Shown: piece after piece, positions 16,866 through 26,429 of the stretch
How positions within the stretch are numbered: position 1 is the stretch's first letter
How the letters are laid out: each line of letters begins with the position of its first letter
Assembly: GCF_900187185.1 (NCBI RefSeq)
Contig: NZ_LT906465.1
Span: forward strand, 682,001 to 746,000
DNA length: 64,000 bases
Source: Chryseobacterium taklimakanense
Lineage (GTDB): Bacteria; Bacteroidota; Bacteroidia; Flavobacteriales; Weeksellaceae
Direction: 5' to 3'
The notes under the pieces: model-generated
What the model saw: only the letters and a program-made list of their open reading frames with translations
Database searches by the model: none
What the model was told of the DNA's origin: nothing
Position numbers and translations under genes: made by a program

Positions 16866-19106
16866 GTGAACTACAGATCCGAAATCCAGAAATTTATCAC
16901 CAGTCAGCACATTTATTCCGGGACGCGGGTTGCTTTGGCAATTGTGATTCCCAGCATTATTTTAGCTTATTTTGGGATACTGAAAGAGTATTTCCTCTTT
17001 CCGCTGGGAACCAGTTTTGTGGGTTTGACGGATATGTCGGGGCCATTTATCCGGCGTCGTAATGCATTGCTTTTAGCCGTAGTTTCTTTCTTTTTTGTTA
17101 CGGTAATTGCCAGTGTTCTGAAGGATTATCCTCCTCTGATTTTTGTGGAAATCATCATTTTCGGAATGTTTTTTACAATGCTGGGCGTCTACGGCCAAAG
17201 GTTGGCGGCGGTTGGTGGTTTAAGCCTGGTGGTCTTCTCAATTTTTATCGACGGGCATTTATCGGGTGATCAGGTTTTTAAAAGCGTGGTGATTTTTGCG
17301 GCGGGCTGTATTTGGTTTTTTCTGGTTTTTCTTGTGGTGACGAAGCTTCAGCCCTATAAGTTGCCCGGACAGATGATTGGCGAAAACTATCTTCAGCTCG
17401 CCGATTACCTTACGATCAAAGCCAAATTCTACCAGAAAAATGCCGATTTGGATGCACTTTATAACGAAGTGATTGCAAAACAGGTTGTCATAAAAGACCT
17501 CCAGGAAGACACCCGCGAAGTGGTTTTCAAAACCCGGCAAATTGTGAACGAATCCACTACCACGAGCCGCCTGCTGATGTTAATGTTCCTGAATTCCATA
17601 GATTTTTATGAAAAGCTCCTAACCAGCGATCATAATTACAGGAAAGTACATGAAGCTTTCGATGACGCTGGAATTCTTCCAAAAATCCACGATTTCCTTA
17701 ACCTTTTGGCCAAAGAAATCACCAATATCGGCATTGCACTCCAGAGCGGTGTAAAAACCGTCCCGCGGCTGGATATTGATGCGGAGCTGCAACATATTTA
17801 TGACGATTATTTCGCGCTCCGGAACCGCGAAATGAAACCAGAAACGCTTGAGGATTTTATGGCCCTTAGGCTGATCCTGCTGCGTGTAAGCGAGGTTGCG
17901 GAGGATGTAATCACGATTTATAAAGTTTTCTCCCAAGATCTGAAAAATGCCAGAAGCCTTTCTACAGGTTTGGATCTGGAAAAGTTCGTTCCGAAACAGG
18001 AAAAGCTGAACTCCCGGGTTTTTCTCAATAATTTTTCTTTAAAATCAGGAATTTTCCGGCATTCGGTGAGAATTACAGTTGCATTACTGATCGGATATGC
18101 GATTTCAAAATTAAGTTTTCTTGGGATTGGGCATTCTTACTGGATTCTCATCACCATCATTGCAATTATGCGGCCGGCGTACAGCACCACAAAACACCGC
18201 AATATCCTACGGATTTACGGTACGGCGGCAGGTGCAGTAACCGCCTATTTTATGTTGATTTTTATTAAGAATGACACGGTTTTGCTCGCAATATTACTGT
18301 CATCGATGATTATGTGCTTTTCGCTTCTTAAAGACAAATATGCGTGGGCGGTTTTCTTTATGACGATTTATATTTTCATCACTTTTAATTTCCTGAATCC
18401 CGGAAATGTAAACCTTATTTTCAAAGACCGGATTTTGGATACCGTGATTGCGGGAGTGATCGCGTTTGCTGTTTCTTACTTTATTTTCCCGGTTTGGGAG
18501 CATTCGCAAAACATTGTTCTCATGAAGAAGTCTGCCAAAGCCAACCTGAATTACTTTCAGAATGTGCTTGAGCATTTCATCAGTAAAAAAGGGGATGACC
18601 AGGAATACCGGATGAAGCGGAAAGACGCCATCATCAGCCTTGCAAACCTGTCGGACAACTTCCAGAAAATGCTCTCTGACCCAAAAAATCAGCAGCGCAG
18701 GATGGAAGCCGTGCACCAGTTTGTGAACACCTCTCACCTTGTGACGGCATATACCGCATCGCTGGCACAGTATGCCAATTCGAAAAATCAGTTCCCCGAA
18801 ATCGATACTGAGAACTGGAACAAGAAAATTTCTGCAGAGCTCCTGCGAACGGTCGCGTTGCTTAATTCTGAGGAAACCGACGAGAAAACGATCCAGGAAA
18901 GTGCCCTGAAACCGGAGGATTTAGTGGAGAAAATGCTCAAAAAGCGCAAAGAAGAAATTGAGGAAAACGAATTTTTTGATATCCGGGATCCAAACCGAAT
19001 TACCAAACTCACCGAACTTAAGAACATAAGGGAAATTCTGGAACTGCTCTACGACGTGGCCCGCGAGCAGCGGAAGGTGGTTGATAAGTATGTCCTTTAC
19101 CGCTAG
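16866..19106 (+). CDS. FUSC-family inner membrane protein (YccS/YhfK-like)
   Basis: A 746-residue protein with two hydrophobic blocks of about five to six helices (about 20-160 and 395-550) separated and followed by large soluble regions, the FUSC (fusaric acid resistance/aromatic efflux) architecture. E. coli YccS is about 720 aa. The second block contains SYWILITIIAIMRPAYSTTKHR, a family hallmark. Family members are thought to export aromatic acids, but this one's substrate is unknown. It starts at GTG (16866). A TACTTTTG box ends 4 nt before it, so the message is probably leaderless. It follows the amidoligase cluster and could export its product, though it has its own promoter. Confidence 0.85.
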   Translation: MNYRSEIQKFITSQHIYSGTRVALAIVIPSIILAYFGILKEYFLFPLGTSFVGLTDMSGPFIRRRNALLLAVVSFFFVTVIASVLKDYPPLIFVEIIIFGMFFTMLGVYGQRLAAVGGLSLVVFSIFIDGHLSGDQVFKSVVIFAAGCIWFFLVFLVVTKLQPYKLPGQMIGENYLQLADYLTIKAKFYQKNADLDALYNEVIAKQVVIKDLQEDTREVVFKTRQIVNESTTTSRLLMLMFLNSIDFYEKLLTSDHNYRKVHEAFDDAGILPKIHDFLNLLAKEITNIGIALQSGVKTVPRLDIDAELQHIYDDYFALRNREMKPETLEDFMALRLILLRVSEVAEDVITIYKVFSQDLKNARSLSTGLDLEKFVPKQEKLNSRVFLNNFSLKSGIFRHSVRITVALLIGYAISKLSFLGIGHSYWILITIIAIMRPAYSTTKHRNILRIYGTAAGAVTAYFMLIFIKNDTVLLAILLSSMIMCFSLLKDKYAWAVFFMTIYIFITFNFLNPGNVNLIFKDRILDTVIAGVIAFAVSYFIFPVWEHSQNIVLMKKSAKANLNYFQNVLEHFISKKGDDQEYRMKRKDAIISLANLSDNFQKMLSDPKNQQRRMEAVHQFVNTSHLVTAYTASLAQYANSKNQFPEIDTENWNKKISAELLRTVALLNSEETDEKTIQESALKPEDLVEKMLKKRKEEIEENEFFDIRDPNRITKLTELKNIREILELLYDVAREQRKVVDKYVLYR

Positions 19107-19762
19107 AAAATATTGTTCTTCGGAATTTTGTAATTGATTTTGTGGTTTTCTTCGATGATCGCAAAGTAAAAATCCTCTATCTGAATGACTTTGGCGATAT
19201 AACGATCCTCAAAATTTTCATCAAAAACCCGACATTTAATTTCATTCAAATCATTTAGCTCAAAAGGTTCCACTTCATAATGCTTTTTGAGTGACCAGTA
19301 TTTTGAAGGGTGAAGTTTGTACAGCGCCTCCTTGATTACCCAAATCACGGTGAGAAATTCCACCTCGTCTGCATTTTCTGTCCAAACTGTTTCGCTGTCA
19401 TGCAAAAATTTGCTTTTAATCTTTAAAATTTTCGGCATAATACGCTCAATGTCGATCCCTACGCGTTTTGTAGAAATTGCCAATGCAGCAAAAGGATAAG
19501 AATGCGTGATGGAAATAAAGGCATCTTTCGGATAGAGGTACGGCTTGCCAATGGACTGATACAGGATTTTGTGGTCAGGTTTAGCCATCCGCAGGAGTTT
19601 GCGGATCATCAGGTATTCCGCCATTTTTTTTGGATGGTAATTCTGTACTTTCTCAAAATCTTCCGGCTGAATAAGTTCCCATTGATTAAACTGGTCATTT
19701 TCATTATATTTCCAGAAAAGAATGGTGGCATTTTCGTCGGTAAAATCCTGATAAAAAGGCAT
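19103..19762 (-). CDS. 4'-phosphopantetheinyl transferase superfamily protein
   Basis: A 219-residue Sfp-type transferase, which moves phosphopantetheine from CoA to a Ser of carrier proteins. Motifs are GKPYL (72-76), ISITHSYPFAALAI (83-96), the Mg-binding GIDIE (102-106) and WVIKEALYK (141-149). The size fits. The carrier may be the fatty-acid ACP or another carrier protein; no carrier gene lies nearby. It converges on the FUSC gene with a 4-bp overlap of the two stop codons, leaving no room for a terminator between them. It diverges from ahcY with 56 bp between start codons. Confidence 0.85.
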   Translation of the reverse strand: MPFYQDFTDENATILFWKYNENDQFNQWELIQPEDFEKVQNYHPKKMAEYLMIRKLLRMAKPDHKILYQSIGKPYLYPKDAFISITHSYPFAALAISTKRVGIDIERIMPKILKIKSKFLHDSETVWTENADEVEFLTVIWVIKEALYKLHPSKYWSLKKHYEVEPFELNDLNEIKCRVFDENFEDRYIAKVIQIEDFYFAIIEENHKINYKIPKNNIF

Positions 19763-19763
19763 A

Positions 19764-19795
19764 TTTTGGTATGAAATAATTAGTTAGTAAATTTG
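19764..19795 (+). promoter_or_regulatory. Promoter of ahcY
   Basis: TTTTG at 19764-19768, a 19-nt spacer and TAAATTTG at 19788-19795 give a near-consensus Bacteroidetes promoter. The ATG is 23 nt further on. The -33 element lies just outside the start of the divergent transferase gene. Confidence 0.7.
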
Positions 19796-19818
19796 CAAAA
19801 AAAATTTTCAATTTAAAA

Positions 19819-21132
19819 ATGGAAACAACAACGCAATATATTCCTTACAAAGTAAAGGACATCTCTCTCGCAGAATGGGGAAGAAAAGAAATTGAACTTG
19901 CTGAAGCAGAAATGCCCGGCTTAATGGCCATCCGTGAAGAATACGGGCCGAGCCAGCCTTTAAAAGGCGCCAGAATCGCAGGGTGTCTTCACATGACGAT
20001 CCAGACTGCCGTGCTGATTGAAACTTTGGTGGCTTTGGGTGCTGAAGTTACCTGGTCTTCCTGTAATATTTTCTCTACCCAGGATCACGCTGCAGCAGCG
20101 ATTGCAGCGGCTGGAATTCCGGTTTATGCCTGGAAGGGAATGAATGAGGAAGAATTCGACTGGTGCATCGAGCAGACTTTGTTCTTTGGTGAGGAAAGAA
20201 AACCTTTAAATATGATATTGGATGACGGTGGAGACCTTACAAATATGGTTTTCGACAGGTATCCAGAATTGACTAAAGACATCAAAGGACTTTCCGAAGA
20301 AACCACAACCGGTGTTCACAGGCTTTACGAAAGAATGGAAAAGGGAACTTTGGTAATGCCTGCAATCAATGTAAACGATTCTGTTACAAAATCAAAATTC
20401 GACAACAAATACGGCTGTAGAGAATCTGCTGTAGACGCCATCAGAAGAGCGACTGACGTGATGTTGGCCGGCAAAAGAGTTGTAGTTTGCGGTTACGGCG
20501 ACGTTGGTAAAGGAACGGCAGCATCTTTCAGAGGTGCAGGTTCTATTGTTACCGTTACGGAAATCGACCCAATTTGTGCGCTACAGGCTGCCATGGAAGG
20601 TTACGAAGTAAAGAAACTGGAAACAGTTATCGAAACTGCAGATATCATCATTACCACAACAGGTAATTTCAACATCGTGAGAGGTGAACATTTTAAGAAA
20701 ATGAAGGATAAAACCATCGTTTGTAACATCGGTCACTTCGATAATGAAATCGATATGAAATGGCTTAATGAAAATTACGGCGCTACAAAATCTGAAGTAA
20801 AACCACAGGTGGATATTTACAACGTGGACGGAAAAGACATCATTATCCTCGCAGAAGGCCGTCTGGTAAATCTTGGATGCGCAACAGGACACCCGAGTTT
20901 TGTAATGTCAAATTCATTCTCTAACCAGACTTTGGCTCAGATCGAGCTTTGGAACAATTCAGAAGCTTACGAAAACAAAGTTTATACACTTCCTAAAAAA
21001 CTGGACGAAAAAGTAGCCATGCTTCACCTGAAAAAAATTGGTGTGGAACTGGAAACCCTTTCTCCTGAGCAGGCAAAATATATTGGTGTAGAGGTTGAAG
21101 GACCATTCAAACCGGAATATTACAGATATTAA
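19819..21132 (+). CDS. ahcY: Adenosylhomocysteinase
   Basis: A 437-residue cytosolic NAD-dependent enzyme that splits S-adenosylhomocysteine into adenosine and homocysteine, keeping SAM-dependent methylation going. It shows the substrate-domain motif [15 protein letters not shown], the [16 protein letters not shown] segment and the NAD-binding [16 protein letters not shown] (about 214-229). The C-terminus ends FKPEYYRY, the usual AhcY tail that reaches into a neighbouring subunit's NAD site. Length is normal for the bacterial form. Own promoter and own terminator. Confidence 0.98.
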   Translation: METTTQYIPYKVKDISLAEWGRKEIELAEAEMPGLMAIREEYGPSQPLKGARIAGCLHMTIQTAVLIETLVALGAEVTWSSCNIFSTQDHAAAAIAAAGIPVYAWKGMNEEEFDWCIEQTLFFGEERKPLNMILDDGGDLTNMVFDRYPELTKDIKGLSEETTTGVHRLYERMEKGTLVMPAINVNDSVTKSKFDNKYGCRESAVDAIRRATDVMLAGKRVVVCGYGDVGKGTAASFRGAGSIVTVTEIDPICALQAAMEGYEVKKLETVIETADIIITTTGNFNIVRGEHFKKMKDKTIVCNIGHFDNEIDMKWLNENYGATKSEVKPQVDIYNVDGKDIIILAEGRLVNLGCATGHPSFVMSNSFSNQTLAQIELWNNSEAYENKVYTLPKKLDEKVAMLHLKKIGVELETLSPEQAKYIGVEVEGPFKPEYYRY

Positions 21133-21183
21133 GATATTGAAAGATCAAGGATGAATATCTGAGATAACCAAAAATAAAACAAG

Positions 21184-21207
21184 GCCCGGAAATTTTCCGG
21201 GCTTTTT
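21184..21207 (+). terminator. Rho-independent terminator after ahcY
   Basis: Stem GCCCGGAA / TTCCGGGC (21184-21191 with 21195-21202) followed by CTTTTTC, 52 bp past the ahcY stop. Confidence 0.85.
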
Positions 21208-21241
21208 CATGGGCAATCAATTTATTTTGTAACTTCAGTTT

Positions 21242-22585
21242 ATGAAATGGGTTCCGTTTTTAATGCTTTTCATTTCCTTAAACCTTTTTTCTCAGGAAGG
21301 CTTTCAGCTCACTGAAAATAAAAAAATGGTAATCCCATTCAGATTAATCAATAATCTCATCTTTATTCCGGTATTTGTCAATGGTGTGGAACTTACTTTT
21401 CTTTTGGATTCCGGGGTGAGCGAAACGCTACTTTTCAGCCTTGATGACAAGCAGGTTGATTTCAACCACGTTGAAAAAATGAAATTTTCCGGATTGGGTG
21501 GCAGCGTAGAAATTGAAGGACTGAAAGCGGTAAAAAACCACATTTCCATCGGTAAAAATTTTACGGATTCAAGCCATACAATTTTCATTATACTTAATGA
21601 AGATTTTAACTTTTCATCACACGTCGGAATTCCTGTGAACGGCATTATTGGTTACCATTTCTTTCGCAACCATCCCGTTAAGATCGATTATGTCAGCCAC
21701 AAAATCACGGTTTTAACAGAGAAAAACCTCAGTCGCGAAAAGAAAAACTATGCCAAAGAGCCCATAACCATTGAACTCAACAAACCTTATATCATTGCTG
21801 ATGTAGAACAGTATAACGAGCAAAAAACGTCGAAAATGCTTTTAGACCTTGGAAACAGTGATGCTGTTTGGCTGTTCCCGTCGCTGATTCCCGGTTTTGA
21901 ATATAACCGTCCGAATATTGAAGATTATCTCGGACGCGGCTTCAATGGTGATATCTACGGGAAACGCAGCCGGATCCGGAATCTTTACCTTTCCGATTTT
22001 AAAATTCAGAAGCCTTTGGTGGCAATGCCGGATGAACACTCAATTCAGCATCTCAATTTAGTACCGGGACGTAAGGGTTCTATTGGCAGCGAGACGCTTC
22101 GGCGTTTCACCATTATTTTTGATTATCCGAACCGTGAATTTTATTTGAAAAAAAACAGTAACTTCAATGAGCCTTTTCAATTTAATATGAGCGGTATTGA
22201 CGTGAAACACGACGGAATGTCCTGGCATCAGGATTTGGTGAAGGTGCAGAATGAAACAAAAAATTCCAGCTTCGCGACGGCTAACGAAAACCGCCAGGTT
22301 TATACCGCCGAAGGAGAATTTAAATATAAGTTTGTTCTGAAACCGGAATATTCAGTCGCAGGTATAAGAAAAGGTTCACCGGCAGAAATCGCAGGAATAA
22401 GGAAAGGCGATAAAATAATGCTGATCAACGGTAAAAAAGCCGGAGATTTAACTTTAGAAAAAATAAACAACCTGCTGAAATCAGAAGAAGGAAAAATTGT
22501 AACTTTTGAAATAATACGGGGCGGACAACCAATGAAATTTACCTTCACGCTGGAAGATCCAATCCCCTATCAGGAAAACCTATGA
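21242..22585 (+). CDS. Exported retropepsin-like aspartyl protease with C-terminal PDZ domain
   Basis: A 447-residue protein with a signal peptide (about 1-18, cut near FSQ-EG). Two retropepsin-like lobes follow. The first carries the active-site triad D56-S-G in FLLDSGVSETLL; the second has LLDLGNSDAVWL near residue 200, where the triad is changed to DLG, so this lobe may be catalytically altered. A PDZ domain covers about 350-440, with GIRKGSPAEIAGIRKGDKI. This gag-asp/PDZ type is common in Bacteroidetes and presumed periplasmic; substrates are unknown. It overlaps the next gene by 4 bp (ATGA), a sign of translational coupling. Confidence 0.82.
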   Translation: MKWVPFLMLFISLNLFSQEGFQLTENKKMVIPFRLINNLIFIPVFVNGVELTFLLDSGVSETLLFSLDDKQVDFNHVEKMKFSGLGGSVEIEGLKAVKNHISIGKNFTDSSHTIFIILNEDFNFSSHVGIPVNGIIGYHFFRNHPVKIDYVSHKITVLTEKNLSREKKNYAKEPITIELNKPYIIADVEQYNEQKTSKMLLDLGNSDAVWLFPSLIPGFEYNRPNIEDYLGRGFNGDIYGKRSRIRNLYLSDFKIQKPLVAMPDEHSIQHLNLVPGRKGSIGSETLRRFTIIFDYPNREFYLKKNSNFNEPFQFNMSGIDVKHDGMSWHQDLVKVQNETKNSSFATANENRQVYTAEGEFKYKFVLKPEYSVAGIRKGSPAEIAGIRKGDKIMLINGKKAGDLTLEKINNLLKSEEGKIVTFEIIRGGQPMKFTFTLEDPIPYQENL

Positions 22586-23121
22586 TTACAGAAGAATCGA
22601 CAATTGACAGAATACGGACGAGGCCCCGTTTTAAGGTCTTCACATCGCTTTCACCAGAAGAATATTCAGTTCAACTTAAAAAATTTCTTGCTGCTGATCC
22701 GCAGTTTTCCGGAATTATTAACCGTGAAAGTGCAACGATCTATGTGAAAACCGAGCATAATGAATTTTGGAAACCATACCTGTCTTTAAGAACCGAAAAA
22801 GAAAATTCCACCACAGCCATACGTGGAATTTTCGGCCCGAGTTCGGCAGTTTGGACTTTCTTTATGTTTCTTTATTTCATATGGGGAATCCTCTGGATGG
22901 TGTTCATCACGTTGTGGTACGTTGGTATACAGATCAGAAGCGAAGATTATCACTGGGGGTTGCCCATGTCTTTCGTCGTCCTTATGCTAGGTTTGCTCAC
23001 CTATTTCGCAGCCCGCTACGGACAGAAGAAAGCAAAAGCAGAAATGGAGCTTCTCAGAAAATTCGCAATCGAATCTACTTTACCCTTTGAGAAAAAGGAA
23101 ACTAAGCAGCATCCTTTTTAG
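22582..23121 (+). CDS. Small membrane protein, unknown function
   Basis: A 179-residue protein I cannot assign. Residues 1-85 are soluble and include TSLSPEEYSVQLKKFLAAD. Two hydrophobic helices follow (about 93-117 and 128-148), then a charged tail, so it is an inner-membrane protein with both ends probably cytoplasmic. Translationally coupled to the aspartyl protease. Its last 20 bp overlap the 3' end of the L,D-transpeptidase gene on the other strand. Confidence 0.75.
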   Translation: MITEESTIDRIRTRPRFKVFTSLSPEEYSVQLKKFLAADPQFSGIINRESATIYVKTEHNEFWKPYLSLRTEKENSTTAIRGIFGPSSAVWTFFMFLYFIWGILWMVFITLWYVGIQIRSEDYHWGLPMSFVVLMLGLLTYFAARYGQKKAKAEMELLRKFAIESTLPFEKKETKQHPF

Positions 23122-24073
23122 TTTCCGCTGCCCGCTGTGCCCTCACCTGTTCCGAGTTTTTCTGTTCTTTTAAAATCTCATCCAGATGCGGCTCGATCAG
23201 CTCATTCATTTCGTCCAGCGAAACATCATTGGCATTTGGACTATCCAGCAGCTTCATCCAGGGTTTCGATTTAAAATCAGTTTCTCCAAATACGATGACC
23301 GGTGTCCCTTTGGCTTTTAAAGTTTGTCCGTTATTGGTAATCACCCACTGGTCCGCCCAGTTGTACATCCATTTGGCATCTTCCTCCAGCAATCTCAGAC
23401 ACGAGTGTGAAGCGTGGTAACCGGGCAAATCATACTGGTGCCATCCGATGCCCATGGTATTATGAATGTTGAAATTCCAGCGCAGCTTCCACTCGTCGTT
23501 CGAGGTGCTTATAGCCTCTTCTTTCTTCCAGTTGGTAAACATAAGGCCTTTTTTGGTTGGCGTCGCTTTTTTACCCATGCTCGACGGCCCCCATTTTACG
23601 AGATTCCCGTTGTCATAAAGCGCATATGCGTGAATGGCATAATCGAAAAATGCAATCTTCTTCACGTCTTTAAGCAGATCAATTCGTACGGGAAAAGGTG
23701 TATATTTCAGGAAATCTGTTTCTATCTTTTCAGGAATCACAAGAGTATCCGCACGCCACTTGTTCTTGCTGTCCAGGCGGTTAAGCGCCAGAATGGTATA
23801 GCGCTCTTCTTTTGAAAATTTATCATTGAAAGCCGCCATTGCTGAATCTTTTTTCTTCTTGCCTTCGGGAAAAACAAAAGCAGTGAATTTAATATTCTCC
23901 TTCGCTGCCGGTTCGGCAACAACTGTGTCTTTTTTGGCTAAACTGTCGGTTGGGTTTTGTGAAACGATTTGGTCACTTTGTGTTTCAGCCGTGTTTTCTT
24001 TTTTACACTGAATTAGAATTAAACCTGACACAAAACACATTAAAATTCCTGCATAAAACAATCTGAACTTCAT
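23102..24073 (-). CDS. L,D-transpeptidase (YkuD) family lipoprotein
   Basis: A 323-residue lipoprotein. The signal sequence ends SGLILIQC with the lipidated Cys at residue 23, then a low-complexity Thr/Lys/Ala linker. The YkuD catalytic motif is HASHSCLRLL, with the active-site Cys and upstream His; preceding strands include WHQYDLPG. L,D-transpeptidases crosslink peptidoglycan stems or attach proteins to them in the periplasm. I use the ATG at 24071-24073, where the lipoprotein signal begins, though the frame is open further upstream. The gene ends by overlapping its convergent neighbour by 20 bp. Confidence 0.85.
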   Translation of the reverse strand: MKFRLFYAGILMCFVSGLILIQCKKENTAETQSDQIVSQNPTDSLAKKDTVVAEPAAKENIKFTAFVFPEGKKKKDSAMAAFNDKFSKEERYTILALNRLDSKNKWRADTLVIPEKIETDFLKYTPFPVRIDLLKDVKKIAFFDYAIHAYALYDNGNLVKWGPSSMGKKATPTKKGLMFTNWKKEEAISTSNDEWKLRWNFNIHNTMGIGWHQYDLPGYHASHSCLRLLEEDAKWMYNWADQWVITNNGQTLKAKGTPVIVFGETDFKSKPWMKLLDSPNANDVSLDEMNELIEPHLDEILKEQKNSEQVRAQRAAETKKDAA

Positions 24074-24210
24074 AAAAAAAAAACGTTTGCAGTTGGCTTT
24101 CAATAATAATACCAAAGGATTTTCTTTAAGGAAAGTTAATATTACCCACAGCAATACCATTAAAAAAGCGAACATTACGTCCGCTGTTATCTTTAATTAA
24201 ATCTTATTTT

Positions 24211-25302
24211 TTAAACATTGAATCTGAAATGCATGATATCGCCATCCTGCACAATATATTCCTTGCCTTCCACGCCCATTTTTCCGGCTTCCTTTACTTT
24301 GGCTTCGGAACCGTACTTAATATAATCGTCGTACTTAATCACTTCGGCCCGGATGAACCCTTTTTCAAAATCGGTATGGATTACTCCGGCAGCCTGCGGT
24401 GCAGTCCAGCCTTTTTCGATGGTCCAGGCGCGAACCTCTTTTACGCCAGCCGTGAAATAAGTTTGAAGGTGCAGCAAATCATAGGCTTTTCTGATGAGAC
24501 GGTTAACGCCCGGCTCTTCCAGGCCAAGTTCTTCCAGGAACATCTGCCTTTCCTCGAAAGTTTCAAGTTCGTTAATGTCGGCTTCAATTTGGGCAGCCAA
24601 AACCACAACTTCAGCGCCTTCCTTTTTCGCCATCTCCTCAATCTTCGGAACCCATTCATTGCCGTTTTTAATGGAATTTTCGTCCACATTGCAAACGTAC
24701 AGAATAGGTTTTTTGGTCAGCAAATGAACTTCGTCGATAATCGGTTTTGTTAAATCATTTGTTTCAAATTCCCTTGCATTTCTGCCGTCCTCCAAAAACT
24801 TCTGGAGATTCTGCAAAGTTTCATAAGTCAGGATATCTTCTTTTTTTCCGGATTTAATGAATTTTTTGGCTTTATCAACGGCTTTACCAATGGTTTCCAG
24901 GTCTTTCAGCTGGAGTTCAATGTCGATGATTTCCTTGTCTCTCAAAGGATCAACAGAGCCTTCCACGTGCACGATATTGCCGTTATCAAAACATCTCAAA
25001 ACGTGGATGATCGCCTCGCACTCGCGGATGTTAGCCAGGAACTGGTTACCCAGACCTTCACCTTTGGAAGCGCCTTTCACCAAACCGGCAATATCAACAA
25101 TCTCCACTACCGCCGGCAAAACTCTTTCAGGATTCACCAGTTTTTCCAGCTCGAAAAGCCGCGGATCCGGTACCGACACGGTTCCCAAATTAGGCTCAAT
25201 GGTACAGAACGGATAGTTTGCCGACTGCGCTTTGGCATTGCTCAAACAGTTAAAAAGGGTTGACTTTCCCACATTCGGAAGTCCTACGATACCACACTTC
25301 AT
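24211..25302 (-). CDS. ychF: Redox-regulated ATPase YchF (OLA1 family)
   Basis: A 363-residue Obg-superfamily P-loop protein. G1 is GLPNVGKSTLFN (residues 6-17) and G3 is DIAGLVKGAS. The NxxE in place of NKxD and the C-terminal TGS domain (about 280-363) mark YchF, which prefers ATP over GTP and binds ribosomes, with roles in translation and stress responses. Length equals the E. coli protein (363). A TATCTTTG box lies about 54 nt upstream of the start. Confidence 0.97.
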   Translation of the reverse strand: MKCGIVGLPNVGKSTLFNCLSNAKAQSANYPFCTIEPNLGTVSVPDPRLFELEKLVNPERVLPAVVEIVDIAGLVKGASKGEGLGNQFLANIRECEAIIHVLRCFDNGNIVHVEGSVDPLRDKEIIDIELQLKDLETIGKAVDKAKKFIKSGKKEDILTYETLQNLQKFLEDGRNAREFETNDLTKPIIDEVHLLTKKPILYVCNVDENSIKNGNEWVPKIEEMAKKEGAEVVVLAAQIEADINELETFEERQMFLEELGLEEPGVNRLIRKAYDLLHLQTYFTAGVKEVRAWTIEKGWTAPQAAGVIHTDFEKGFIRAEVIKYDDYIKYGSEAKVKEAGKMGVEGKEYIVQDGDIMHFRFNV

Positions 25303-25355
25303 TTTGATAGTTGTTTCAAGTTAAAACTAAAAGAATCCATGTTCTTTAAGGTGTG

Positions 25356-25363
25356 CAAAGATA
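25356..25363 (-). promoter_or_regulatory. -7 promoter box of ychF
   Basis: TATCTTTG on the minus strand, about 54 nt upstream of the ATG at 25302. No clear -33 TTG. Confidence 0.45.
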
Positions 25364-25414
25364 GGGTTTTTCTTGGTCTTATTACTTAAAAAGCAATTCG
25401 CGGAAACAAAAAAA

Positions 25415-25431
25415 CGGGCTCAAAAAGCCCG
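25415..25431 (-). terminator. Rho-independent terminator after the RRM protein gene
   Basis: Stem CGGGCT / AGCCCG (25415-25420 with 25426-25431) with a T run on the minus strand (plus-strand A tract 25408-25414), 23 bp beyond the RRM gene. Confidence 0.8.
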
Positions 25432-25453
25432 CTTCATTTATGGATATTGGTTC

Positions 25454-25810
25454 TTACCAGTTTCCTCTGTCGTTACCGCCACGGTTATAGCCACCGCCGC
25501 CTCTGTTGTAGCCACCGCCGCCTCTGTTGTAGCCACCGCCGTTTCCGCCATAGCTTCTCGGTTTAGATTCTCTGGCCTGTGCCTCGGCAACATTCATCGC
25601 TCTCTGCTTAAATTCTGATTGGTTAAGTGCTTCGATGGCTCTATTAGCTTCCTCTTCGTTCGGCATTTCCACGAATGCAAAACCACGGCTTCTTCCCGTT
25701 TCCCTGTCAATTACAATTTTTGCAGAATCTACAGTACCGTAATTTTCAAATAACGCCTGCAATTCGGACTCAACAGTGTTGTAGTTGAGGTTTGAAATAA
25801 AAATGTTCAT
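25454..25810 (-). CDS. RNA-binding protein: single RRM plus Gly-rich tail
   Basis: A 118-residue protein with one RNA recognition motif. RNP2 is IFISNLN (3-9) and RNP1 is RGFAFVEM (42-49), both with the aromatic residues that stack on RNA bases. A tail from about residue 87 contains three copies of GGGYNRG. This is the bacterial/cyanobacterial Rbp type, often cold-induced and thought to be an RNA chaperone. The 5' leader appears long: a TATCTTG-type box lies roughly 100 nt upstream, which would suit cold regulation through the leader (inference). The GGY/RGG repeats are encoded by a 27-bp tandem repeat at 25484-25545. Confidence 0.92.
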   Translation of the reverse strand: MNIFISNLNYNTVESELQALFENYGTVDSAKIVIDRETGRSRGFAFVEMPNEEEANRAIEALNQSEFKQRAMNVAEAQARESKPRSYGGNGGGYNRGGGGYNRGGGGYNRGGNDRGNW

Positions 25811-26429
25811 AATAAAAAATAAAAATATTGTTGATTAATTAATTGGAAATCAACTAACGGACATATGAACATTGATTGAATTTCTCCTTAAATAACTGGC
25901 TGCAAGATACGATTATAATTTAATTCACAAAGCTTTTTTATTTTATTTTTTATTGATCTTCAGTTAATTAAATCTTAATACAAATTATCAGGAGCCGGGA
26001 ACCTGCCCTTCACTCATACTCCTCGCGCCATCGCCATGCCCGGCGCGTGCTGCGGGGTAACCGTTGCGGTCAGGGCTAGTTACGGTCAGGAACTTTAAGC
26101 CAGATTGTCATTGCGGGTAGATTCATCACGTACCACAAAGTGTCCTGGGAGTCATTTGCGCAAAGAAAATGGTTTTTTTTACGGATTGAAATATTTTATT
26201 GAAAACAAAATTAAAAATTCCCACATTTTGAGCAATCCATGGACGCAAGAAAAAAACCGCCCGGGCGAGTTTTGAGAAACCAAATAAAATGGTCCGATGA
26301 ACGAAGGGATTCAATTCCCGGGCGAAATGTTAATTTTTCAGCAAATGAATCCAGTCTTGAATTTTTCGCTCATAAACACAGTTTTATTTTTTTAGTGGGT
26401 GATTTATCACAAACAGAAATCCAGGCAGA
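25811..26429. other. Gene-free interval with RRM leader and a GC-rich repeat-like segment
   Basis: About 620 bp without a credible gene. 25811-25920 is the leader/promoter region of the RRM gene. 25990-26120 is markedly more GC-rich than its surroundings (for example GCCGGGAACCTGCCC and CTGCGGGGTAACCG), resembling dispersed intergenic elements I recall from Chryseobacterium and Flavobacterium. 26150-26340 contains a CCGCCCGGGCG / CCCGGGCG inverted pair. Short open frames here have no start context and look like repeat by-products. Confidence 0.4.

Noticed and set aside
26126-26314. A 62-residue hypothetical gene on the minus strand
   Set aside because: Lies in the repeat-like gap, hydrophobic with no start context or neighbour support.
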